From Parazoarcus communis SWub3 = DSM 12120 (GTDB lineage: Bacteria; Pseudomonadota; Gammaproteobacteria; Burkholderiales; Rhodocyclaceae): DNA of 64,000 nt. Shown in pieces: positions 56,585-64,000 of the stretch; within the stretch, counting starts at the first letter, position 1, and each line of letters begins with the position of its first letter. The notes beneath the pieces are model-generated. The model was not told the DNA's origin. It made no database searches and was given only the letters and a program-made list of their open reading frames with translations. The position numbers and the translations under genes are program-made. The stretch covers positions 62,001 through 126,000 of the forward strand of contig NZ_QKOE01000002.1 in NCBI RefSeq assembly GCF_003226565.1, read 5' to 3'.

Positions 56585-59500
56585 ATGTCCAGTCCTTTGT
56601 CCTGCCGCCCTCGCCTCAGCATTCTTGCGCTGGCGCTAAGTCTGACGTTCAGCCAGCAGGCCGCTGCCGGAAATTTCCGTTGGACGGGTAGTACCAACGA
56701 TCAATGGGAAACCTCAGGTAATTGGGATTGGGATGGGTTTGCCCCCCCTGGGCCTGCGGATACGGCTACGTTCGATCTACTGGCGGCACCGGTTGCGCGG
56801 CTGTCGACGACCACCTCGATCAACATGCTCGTGTTGGGTGGCGCCAGCGTAGGTCGGCTAAACATCACTGGCTCATTGACTACCGGGGCTGCGCTGATCG
56901 CCAACAGTTCGGGTTCAACGGGTGAGCTGACCGTTAGTGGAAATGGTGCAGCGTTCGTTGTTTCGGGTGGGGCACTGACGCTGGGCCAGGCCGGTACCGG
57001 CACCCTGACGGTGCAAAACGCGGCCAGTGCTTCGTCATCTGCAGGTTCGGTATATATCGGTGGTGCCCCGGGGGGCAACGGAAATCTCATCTTGCAGACC
57101 GGAGGTAGTTTCGATGCCGGTACCTCGTTGCTGTACGTGGGCTTCGGCGGCAGCGGTAATGTCGGGATCACCGAAGGGCAATTGCATAGCGATGGTGCGC
57201 GCCTGGGAGATGGCCTTGGCAGCGTTGGCGAGGTGAGCCTGACCGGTGTTGGCAGTAGTTGGACCAATGCCGGATGGCTTGATGTTGGTGGTGGAGGCAC
57301 CGGCACGCTGACACTTACCGCAGGTGCGACGGCGAGCACCAATGGTGCAGCCGTTGCAAGTACAGCAGGTACATCCAGCTCAATCGGTGTGTCCGGTATC
57401 AACAGCATGCTGACGATCAATGGTGCCTTCTCCTTCTACCTGGGTCTTTATGGCAACGCGACCTTGACCCTTGGCACTGGCGCAGCGATCAGCTCGGGTG
57501 AGACCTTGATTTCCCGATACAGCACCTCCACGAGTTCGGCCACGGTGACCGGAGGCACATGGACAACAGGTCGCCTGATCATGGGGGGCGATCCGTTTGA
57601 CGTCCTTTCAACAGGTGGCACAGCAACCCTGATTGTGCAGGCCAGCGGCACGCTGAACACTGCTGATGCTTGGTTGGGTGCCGTTGATGGCGGCACCGGT
57701 ACAGTGAATTTGAATGATGCCAGCTGGGTGGCGAGTGACCGGATTTCTGTCGGGTTTGGCGGCAGTGGCATTTTGTCGCTGACCAACGGCGCGGTGGTGA
57801 GCAGTACGGGGGGCTTGGTTGGTCATCTGGCCAGTGGCGACGGAACAGTCACGGTTTCCGGTGCTGGCAGCGCTTGGCACAACAGCGGGGTACTGTATGT
57901 GGGCAACGAAGGCGAAGGGGCGCTCACGGTGTCGGCGGGCGCTGCCGTGACCAGTACTGATGGATATGTCGGTGTTGCCAATGGCGCGCAAGGTGAGGCT
58001 GTGATCACCACAGGCGCAAGCTGGATAAATAGCGGAGATCTATTAGTCGGGCAGAGCGGTGGGGCTGTGGGCGAGGTCACTGTCAGCGGTGGTGGAAGTC
58101 TGTCCAGCCTGCAGAACATTCTCGGGGATCTGGCGGGTTCGCAAGGCACACTGACTGTTACTGGTGCCGGATCCACGATGACCGCAAGTTCGGACTTCAA
58201 TGTCGGCCGTTTTGGTTCGGGGATCCTGTCGATCAATGCGGGTGGTCAGGCTAGTGGTAATCGTATCTTCATTGCCAACGAGAACGGCAGTAGTGGCGAG
58301 GCGGTGGTTTCAGGCAGCAACTCGCAATGGACCTCCACCAACAAGCTTCATGTTGGTCTTGGCGGGAGCGGCGAACTGACCGTGGCCGATGGGGGTACCG
58401 TCAGCGCGACCGAACTGGGTATCGCCACTCAAGCGGGTTCAACCGGGGTGCTCAACGTTGGTGCCAACGCCGTTTCCGCGCCTCAGCTTGCGGGTGTGCT
58501 CGATAGCCCGGCCATCGTGTTTGGTGCAGGTAACGGAACCCTGAACTTCAACCATAGTGGCGACTACAGCTTGGCAGCCGCCTTGACTGGTAACGGGACG
58601 GTAAATCAGCTCTCCGGTAACACCATTTTCAGCGGGAACTCTCTGGCTTTCGCTGGCAATACCACGATCAGTGGAGGGGTGCTGACGGTCGGTGGCAGCC
58701 TAGGGGGCACCTTGCAGGTGTCATCGGGAGGAACCTTGTCCGGGGTTGGAACGGTGGGTAGTACCACGGTTGCAAGCGGCGGCACGATTGCACCCGGCGA
58801 TACCACGGGCGAGCTGATGGTGAATGGCGACCTGGTTTTGGCAAGTGGGTCGATCTACCGGGTGCAGGCGACTACGACAGGCGCTGATCGCATTTCCGTT
58901 AGCGGCAATGCCTCGTTGGCGGGTAACTTGAATGTGATTGCCGGCTCTTCCTCCTATGTTCCCGGTACCCAGTACGTCATCCTCAGTACTGGAGGCACGC
59001 TCAGCGGTCTGTTTGCGAGCGTCGCGAGCAACTTCAACTTCATGAACCCAGTGGTGACCTACAGTGGAAATGCAGTTTACCTGACGCTCAATGCGATCGA
59101 GGAAACCTCTGTATCGTCTTGGACAGGCTTGGCAAGTAGTGATTGGAACAATGCAGCCAACTGGGGCTGGGATGGCGTTGTGCCTGCTGCCGGCAGCAAT
59201 GCCACGATTGATGTGGCTAGTGGCACCCGCATGCCAGTGTTGGACGGAAGTGGTGCGGTCGAGACTCTGATCGTCGGTGCCACGGCAACAGGGGGGTTGA
59301 CTGTTAATGGCGCATTAGCTTCCGGAACGTTGGTGGCCGGCAATGGGATGGGATCCAGCGGGGAGATTGCCGCCAGCGGCAGTGGGGCGTCGATCCAGAA
59401 CAGCAGCGTACTGATCCTAGGTAACTCGGGCACTGGTCGCCTGAATGTGAGTGGCGGTGCGACGGTGACGTCTGCGGGTCTGGTGTCGCTTGGTGTCGAA

Positions 59501-61675
59501 AGCGGCGGCTCCGGCGTGATCGACGTATCCGGTGGTGCTCGGTTGGAGGCTGATTCAGGCTTGCGTGTCGGTAGCAGGGGCAGTGGTGTTCTGGTCGTGC
59601 GTGACGGGGGACAGGTAAGGGCGTCAAGTGTTGAGCTTGGCCAGTTTGCCAGCGGTCGGGCGTCGGCAACAATATCCGGCATGGGCAGCACGCTCGCCAG
59701 CATAGGTACCTTGCATGTGGGTGGTGTAGGACAGGCAGCATTGACGGTGGTCGATGGTGGCAAGGTGAGTACCCCAAGACTGGAGATCGCGGCTCAATCG
59801 GGGGCCACTGCTGTAGTCAATGTGGGTGCAGCAGCTGGTTCGGCGCCCCATGGTGCGGGCTGGCTTGATACGGCTTCCATTGTGTTCGGTGCAGGCAGCG
59901 GTACGCTGAACTTCAATCACAATGCAGACTACACGCTGGCGGCGGCGTTGTCTGGCAGGGGGAACGTGAGACAACTGGGCGGCAACACCACGCTGTCCGG
60001 TGACTCGTCGGCCTTCACCGGCACGACGACGATGAGTGGCGGCAGACTGCGTGTAGATGGCACCTTGGGCGGTGCTTTGAATGTGATAGCTGGGGGAACC
60101 TTGTCGGGAAGCGGAACTGTGGGGAATACCACGGTGGCGTCGGGTGGCACCTTGGCGCCGGATGCACTGGGTGGAATGCTGCGTGTTAACGGCAACCTGG
60201 CCCTGGAAGCGGGTTCGACCTATCGAGTGCAGACCACGGCGGAGGGTGAGTCGGATCGCCTCGTCGTTACCGGTAATGCCGAGCTGGCCGGTGTGCTGAG
60301 TATCCGCGCGGGAATGTCGAAATATGCCGCCAGTACGCAATACACCATTCTGAGCGCAGGCGGGCTGGTTTCCGGCACCTTCGATACTGTCATCAGTGAT
60401 TTTGCCTTCGTTACCCCAAGCCTGAATTATGAGGCACAGACCGTCGAGTTGACCCTCACGCCCAATGGCGCCAGCTACACCTCGGTCAGCCAGACGTCCA
60501 ACGAGTCAGGGGTAGCTGAGGCATTGAAGTCGGCTGCGCTGAACACTGGAACGAGTAGCGAGTTCGACCAAGCTCTGATGCGGATCAACACCTTGTCTGC
60601 CGGGCAGGCACGTGCCGCCTTCAATAGTATGAGCGGTCGTGCCCACTTGGGCCTGGGTACGTTGGGGGTGTTGTCCTCAACCATGCAGACCTTGGGCCGG
60701 CGTACGATTGGAGACATCGGAAACAGCGGAGCAGGTGGGTCGGGATTCGCATATGCGGGGGGGGAGCCAGTGTTGCTGGCGACCAGTACTCATGCGGACA
60801 CGGCCAGTGATGCAAGTGTCGGGCTGCAACTGTGGCCGAAGCGTCGTGATCGGGGTTTGTGGGCACAACTGCTGGGGGGGCATGGTAATACCCGCTCCGA
60901 TGGCAATGCCGTTGGTTATAAAAGTGACACCAGCGGCGTGCTGCTGGGTGCAGACAGCAAACTGAACGATCGTACCGCCGTTGGCTTGGCTTATCAGTAC
61001 GGGGACACCCGGCTGGATTACGCCAGTGCTGGCCACGATGATGCTCGTGTGCGGGGGCACCAGTTGGCAGCGTATGGCAGCCATGTGGTGGACGACTGGC
61101 GTCTGCAGGCAATTGCGGCTTACGGATGGAATGCCTATTCGACTGATCGCGACATCACCATCGGCGAAGCTTCGAGCCGGGCCCGAGCCGAATACGATGG
61201 TCGCGAACTCGGTGTTTTCCTCGAAGCGGCCTATCGTATCGACCGCGGCAATCATGTTCTCGAGCCAGCGCTGTCCTTGCAGAACGTCGTGCTGAAGCAG
61301 GACGGGTTCCGAGAAAAGGGGGCTGGTGCGCTGGGCCTGGAAGCCGATAGCCAGACTACACGGTCGCTGGTGTCGATGCTGGGTGGCCGTCTGCAACTGT
61401 CATTGGCACAGACCGGCCTGAGCGCCGAACTGCGCGCGTTCTGGCGTCGTCAGTGGGCGGATCGTGGTAGCGAGATGGAGGTTGCCTTCCAAGGCGCCCC
61501 TGGATCCAGTTTCCGGGTGACAGGCGTGTCGCAAGAGCGTGACAGCGCTGTTGTTGGTCTGGGGTTAAAGGGGCGGACCAGCGACAGTCTCAGCTTGGAA
61601 CTGGACTACAACCTGGGTGTGGACAGACGTCAGACCCAGCACACCCTGATTGCAGGGTTACGTTATACCTGGTAA
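56585..61675 (+). CDS. Large type V autotransporter with duplicated passenger module
   Basis: This 1,696-residue protein has a signal peptide (about residues 1-28), a long Gly/Ser/Thr-rich passenger and a C-terminal autotransporter beta-barrel (about 1425-1696, from GLWAQLLGG to the final RYTW). The passenger holds two copies of one architecture: a WTG...W...NW.WDG opening (residues 31 and 846), several short repeats of the T5SS/PEP-CTERM-associated type (VSGxGSxWxNSGxLxVGxxGxGxLTV), and a closing block (about 642-840 and 1097-1296) containing IVFGAGxGTLNFNH and TTVASGGT. It is probably an adhesin or biofilm protein. The ATG at 56585 gives a proper signal; a weak CGGAG lies upstream. Confidence 0.93.
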   Translation: MSSPLSCRPRLSILALALSLTFSQQAAAGNFRWTGSTNDQWETSGNWDWDGFAPPGPADTATFDLLAAPVARLSTTTSINMLVLGGASVGRLNITGSLTTGAALIANSSGSTGELTVSGNGAAFVVSGGALTLGQAGTGTLTVQNAASASSSAGSVYIGGAPGGNGNLILQTGGSFDAGTSLLYVGFGGSGNVGITEGQLHSDGARLGDGLGSVGEVSLTGVGSSWTNAGWLDVGGGGTGTLTLTAGATASTNGAAVASTAGTSSSIGVSGINSMLTINGAFSFYLGLYGNATLTLGTGAAISSGETLISRYSTSTSSATVTGGTWTTGRLIMGGDPFDVLSTGGTATLIVQASGTLNTADAWLGAVDGGTGTVNLNDASWVASDRISVGFGGSGILSLTNGAVVSSTGGLVGHLASGDGTVTVSGAGSAWHNSGVLYVGNEGEGALTVSAGAAVTSTDGYVGVANGAQGEAVITTGASWINSGDLLVGQSGGAVGEVTVSGGGSLSSLQNILGDLAGSQGTLTVTGAGSTMTASSDFNVGRFGSGILSINAGGQASGNRIFIANENGSSGEAVVSGSNSQWTSTNKLHVGLGGSGELTVADGGTVSATELGIATQAGSTGVLNVGANAVSAPQLAGVLDSPAIVFGAGNGTLNFNHSGDYSLAAALTGNGTVNQLSGNTIFSGNSLAFAGNTTISGGVLTVGGSLGGTLQVSSGGTLSGVGTVGSTTVASGGTIAPGDTTGELMVNGDLVLASGSIYRVQATTTGADRISVSGNASLAGNLNVIAGSSSYVPGTQYVILSTGGTLSGLFASVASNFNFMNPVVTYSGNAVYLTLNAIEETSVSSWTGLASSDWNNAANWGWDGVVPAAGSNATIDVASGTRMPVLDGSGAVETLIVGATATGGLTVNGALASGTLVAGNGMGSSGEIAASGSGASIQNSSVLILGNSGTGRLNVSGGATVTSAGLVSLGVESGGSGVIDVSGGARLEADSGLRVGSRGSGVLVVRDGGQVRASSVELGQFASGRASATISGMGSTLASIGTLHVGGVGQAALTVVDGGKVSTPRLEIAAQSGATAVVNVGAAAGSAPHGAGWLDTASIVFGAGSGTLNFNHNADYTLAAALSGRGNVRQLGGNTTLSGDSSAFTGTTTMSGGRLRVDGTLGGALNVIAGGTLSGSGTVGNTTVASGGTLAPDALGGMLRVNGNLALEAGSTYRVQTTAEGESDRLVVTGNAELAGVLSIRAGMSKYAASTQYTILSAGGLVSGTFDTVISDFAFVTPSLNYEAQTVELTLTPNGASYTSVSQTSNESGVAEALKSAALNTGTSSEFDQALMRINTLSAGQARAAFNSMSGRAHLGLGTLGVLSSTMQTLGRRTIGDIGNSGAGGSGFAYAGGEPVLLATSTHADTASDASVGLQLWPKRRDRGLWAQLLGGHGNTRSDGNAVGYKSDTSGVLLGADSKLNDRTAVGLAYQYGDTRLDYASAGHDDARVRGHQLAAYGSHVVDDWRLQAIAAYGWNAYSTDRDITIGEASSRARAEYDGRELGVFLEAAYRIDRGNHVLEPALSLQNVVLKQDGFREKGAGALGLEADSQTTRSLVSMLGGRLQLSLAQTGLSAELRAFWRRQWADRGSEMEVAFQGAPGSSFRVTGVSQERDSAVVGLGLKGRTSDSLSLELDYNLGVDRRQTQHTLIAGLRYTW

Positions 61676-61801
61676 GCGCCGTGTGCTTTGAGCGGAAATG
61701 CTCTTGAAGAGGGTCCGGAATCACGCGTTAGACAAATCTCGACTTTCCATCCCGATTTGTCTATCTTTCTGTACACTCGTTCAATAAGTCAGGAGACACC
61801 C

Positions 61802-62683
61802 ATGCCCAGCGCTTCCCGCACCACCCTTGGATTGGCCTTATCGCTTGCCCTGCTTGGCGGGGCGATGTCGCCGCCAGTGCTGGCGCAGGGTGGCGAGACC
61901 GTGCGTTTGTCCGAGCGTTGGGACGAAAAGCGGGCCACCGCCTTGCTTGAACGTGCGGTCAAGCATGTCGAGGCCAAGGGTGAGGCAGCGCTGGCGGATT
62001 TCAGCCGGCAGGGCGAGTTCATCGACCGCGACCTGTATGTTTACGCCATGGCCATGGATGGGCGTTTTCTCGCCAGTGGTGGCTCGTCGGCTGCATTGAT
62101 CGGGCAGAACGTGGCCGAGCGTACCGATGCAGCCGGCAAGCCCTTCTTTCGCGAACTGCTGGACAAGGCTGCCGCACAAGGCGGTGGCCGGGTGGAATAC
62201 CGCTGGCTGAACCCGGTGCAGAACCGCGAGGAGCCCAAGGTCACGCTGTTCCGCAAGGTGGGCGACACCGTGGTGGCGGTGGGTTTCTACGCACCGCGGG
62301 CAACGGCGGCCCAGGCCCAGGCCATGCTGGAGCAGGCGGTGGCGGCACTGGCGCTGGATGCCAATGCCGCGCTGGCCGATTTCCAGAAAATCGGCGGCAA
62401 CTACACCCAGGACGACCTGTATGTGTTCGTCGTCGACATGAAGGACGGACGCTTCCTTGCTCACGGCGCCACGCCCGCACTGGTCGGCCGCAATGGCCAC
62501 GAACTGCGCGATCCCAAGGGTAAGGCGATCATCACCGACATGATCAATGTGGCCAGCCGCAAGGGGGCGGGCGAGATCGACTACGCCTGGCGCAACCCCA
62601 CCACGTCCAAGGTGGAAAGCAAGCATACGTATTTTCGAGCGGTCGACGGCAAGCTGGTTGGTGTAGGCTACTACATTCGCTGA
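61802..62683 (+). CDS. Exported protein with two Cache domains
   Basis: This 293-residue periplasmic protein has a signal peptide (ending VLAQ, about residue 29) and two similar Cache-like sensor domains in tandem (about 45-165 and 175-293; compare [19 protein letters not shown] with [20 protein letters not shown], and [17 protein letters not shown] with [17 protein letters not shown]). Unlike chemoreceptor Cache domains it has no transmembrane or signalling part. A binding-protein role is inferred. The ATG at 61802 follows AGGAGACACCC. Confidence 0.87.
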   Translation: MPSASRTTLGLALSLALLGGAMSPPVLAQGGETVRLSERWDEKRATALLERAVKHVEAKGEAALADFSRQGEFIDRDLYVYAMAMDGRFLASGGSSAALIGQNVAERTDAAGKPFFRELLDKAAAQGGGRVEYRWLNPVQNREEPKVTLFRKVGDTVVAVGFYAPRATAAQAQAMLEQAVAALALDANAALADFQKIGGNYTQDDLYVFVVDMKDGRFLAHGATPALVGRNGHELRDPKGKAIITDMINVASRKGAGEIDYAWRNPTTSKVESKHTYFRAVDGKLVGVGYYIR

Positions 62684-62732
62684 CCGGTCCCGCCTTCAGA
62701 GTGCCGGCAGCTTCATCCCTCGGAGGAAGACA

Positions 62733-63233
62733 ATGAGCACAGTAACCCTGGGTGGAAACCCGATCGAAGTCGCCGGCCGCTTTCCGCAACAGGGCGCGGC
62801 CGCACCCGCGTTCTCGCTGACCGCAGCCGACCTGAAGGATGTGGGGCTGGAGGCCTTTGCCGGCAAGCGCAAGGTGCTGAACATCGTGCCCAGCCTGGAT
62901 ACTCCCACCTGCGCAACGTCCACCCGCAAGTTCAACGCCGAGGCTGCCGGCCTGACCGATACCGTGGTGCTGGTGGTATCGGCCGACCTGCCGTTTGCCG
63001 CCAAGCGCTTCTGCGTAGCCGAAGGCCTGGAGAACGTGCACACCCTGTCCACCTTCCGCAGTCTGGGTTTTGCCACCGATTACGGTGTGGCCATTACGGC
63101 CGGCCCGCTCGCTGGCCTGACCGCGCGTGCGGTGGTGGTGCTCGATGTCGACGACAAGGTGCTGCACGCCGAACTCGTGCCCGAGATCAAGGACGAACCC
63201 AACTACGCCGCTGCGCTCGCGGCGCTGGGCTGA
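62733..63233 (+). CDS. tpx: Thiol peroxidase
   Basis: This 166-residue peroxiredoxin reduces hydrogen and alkyl peroxides. The peroxidatic cysteine is C60 in [11 protein letters not shown] and the resolving cysteine C94 in KRFCVAEGL, matching E. coli Tpx with a one-residue offset. Length is normal. The ATG at 62733 is preceded by GGAGGAAGACA. Located downstream of the double-Cache gene after 49 bases. Confidence 0.97.
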   Translation: MSTVTLGGNPIEVAGRFPQQGAAAPAFSLTAADLKDVGLEAFAGKRKVLNIVPSLDTPTCATSTRKFNAEAAGLTDTVVLVVSADLPFAAKRFCVAEGLENVHTLSTFRSLGFATDYGVAITAGPLAGLTARAVVVLDVDDKVLHAELVPEIKDEPNYAAALAALG

Positions 63234-63544
63234 GCCGGTCAACCGGCGACACCCGCCGCGATGACCCGCCGTCCTTCCGCCTGCACCGGCCGTCCGGCCC
63301 GGCTACCGGTTTCCGGCCGTTGCCTGATCTTCATCGGTGATCACCTCGCGCGCAGCACGCGCGGGGTGCCGGGGGCGCCTCCGCCGCAGACGGTGTCAGC
63401 GGAGGCGGTCAGGCTCGCCTGATCGACGCATGTCCTGCGGGCAACCGGGCCAAGGCCTGACCCGCAGCGTCCTGCCGTCGACGGTGGGTCGGGCGGTCTC
63501 CTGCCTTTCGTGTCTGTTCCCTTACCGAAATCAGGAGTGCCAAG
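63234..63544. other. Gene-free gap before hppD
   Basis: No gene, RNA or repeat was seen in these 311 bases; they presumably hold the promoter of the dioxygenase gene. Confidence 0.5.
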
Positions 63545-64000
63545 ATGGCTGATCTGTTTGAAAATCCCATGGGGCTGATGGGCTTCGAGTTTGTCGAGTT
63601 CGCATCGCCCGTTCCCAATACGCTCGAACCGGTGTTCGAGATGCTCGGTTTCACGCTGGTGGCCCATCATCGCTCCAAGCGGGTAAAGCTGTACCGCCAG
63701 GGCGAGATCAACTTCATTCTCAACGAAGAACCGCGCAGCAATGCCGCCTACTTTGCCGCCGAGCACGGCCCTTCGGCCTGCAGCATGGGTTTCCGGGTGC
63801 GTGATTCGCATATTGCCTATGACCGCGCGCTGGAACTGGGCGCCCAGGCGGTGGAGATTCCAACCGGGCCGATGGAGTTGCGGCTGCCGGCCATCAAGGG
63901 CATTGGCGGTGCGCCCTTGTACCTGATCGACCGCTTCGAGGACGGCCAGTCGATCTATGACATCGATTTCCGCTTCATCGACGGGGTGGATCGCCGTCCG
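63545..64000 (+). CDS. hppD: 4-hydroxyphenylpyruvate dioxygenase, N-terminal part
   Basis: The first 152 residues of HPPD, which converts 4-hydroxyphenylpyruvate to homogentisate in tyrosine breakdown; the catalytic C-terminal domain is beyond the right edge. The segment [16 protein letters not shown] and the later [11 protein letters not shown] are typical of the bacterial family. The ATG at 63545 follows AGGAGTGCCAAG. It is not adjacent to the mandelate cluster but shows further aromatic catabolism capacity. Confidence 0.93.
   Translation, partial: MADLFENPMGLMGFEFVEFASPVPNTLEPVFEMLGFTLVAHHRSKRVKLYRQGEINFILNEEPRSNAAYFAAEHGPSACSMGFRVRDSHIAYDRALELGAQAVEIPTGPMELRLPAIKGIGGAPLYLIDRFEDGQSIYDIDFRFIDGVDRRP

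Noticed and set aside
1-64000. CRISPR arrays, tRNA, rRNA and intact insertion sequences
   Set aside because: Looked for regularly spaced repeats, tRNA-like cloverleaf ends, rRNA sequence and transposase genes; none was recognised by eye.

Overview
The window looks like part of the chromosome of a GC-rich betaproteobacterium, most likely from the Rhodocyclales/Burkholderiales side. The evidence is gene content. An elongation factor P with an arginine at the modification site sits beside the EarP arginine rhamnosyltransferase. There is a four-ATPase tandem UvrA of about 1,870 residues, RdgC, a cytochrome c'/cytochrome b561 pair, and a topB-smg-dprA-LysM block divergent from def-fmt-htpX. No rRNA, tRNA, CRISPR array or intact insertion sequence was seen. 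The species cannot be named from the sequence alone.

Layout. 1-4.2 kb: the start of oxyR (cut by the left edge), divergent from a TonB-dependent receptor, then a DegP/MucD protease. 4.4-8.9 kb: a PAS-PAS-GGDEF diguanylate cyclase, a methyl-accepting chemotaxis protein with a periplasmic haem c motif, cytochrome c' and cytochrome b561. 8.9-20 kb: tandem UvrA, a small lipoprotein, efp, earP, rsuA, an AtaL-like protein and rdgC. Two intergenic regions here (17.04-17.30 and 19.8-20.06 kb) are AT-rich and carry perfect DnaA boxes. 20-25.4 kb: gabD, a membrane-anchored aspartic protease, prfC, a DEDDh exonuclease and a GlsB/YeaQ-family membrane protein.

25.5-31.2 kb is a seven-gene minus-strand locus: a PAS-EAL protein, a Roadblock/LC7 protein, a CZB zinc-binding protein, an unrecognised protein, a receiver-like protein, a small Arf/SRPRB-like GTPase and a last unrecognised protein. 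The last four genes overlap end to start. It reads as a signalling module joining c-di-GMP turnover to a Roadblock-GTPase switch. 31.9-43.3 kb: an orphan Mu-type DNA-binding protein, a DUF454 protein, MscS, a second diguanylate cyclase, topB, smg, dprA, a LysM protein, def, fmt and htpX.

43.5-56.3 kb is the most interesting part. A Tat-exported FccB-like flavoprotein lacks one of the two redox cysteines expected of the family. Next comes a LysR regulator divergent from what appears to be one catabolic operon: a TRAP transporter (dctPQM), an (S)-mandelate dehydrogenase, a mandelate racemase with every active-site residue of the classical enzyme, and a two-subunit indolepyruvate-type 2-oxoacid:ferredoxin oxidoreductase. 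A DMT-family transporter follows. There is no benzoylformate decarboxylase. The gene order suggests uptake and racemisation of mandelate, oxidation to phenylglyoxylate, then oxidative CoA acylation to benzoyl-CoA by an IorAB-type enzyme; this last step is inference. 56.6-64 kb: a large autotransporter with a duplicated passenger module, a double-Cache periplasmic protein, thiol peroxidase, and the start of 4-hydroxyphenylpyruvate dioxygenase (cut by the right edge).
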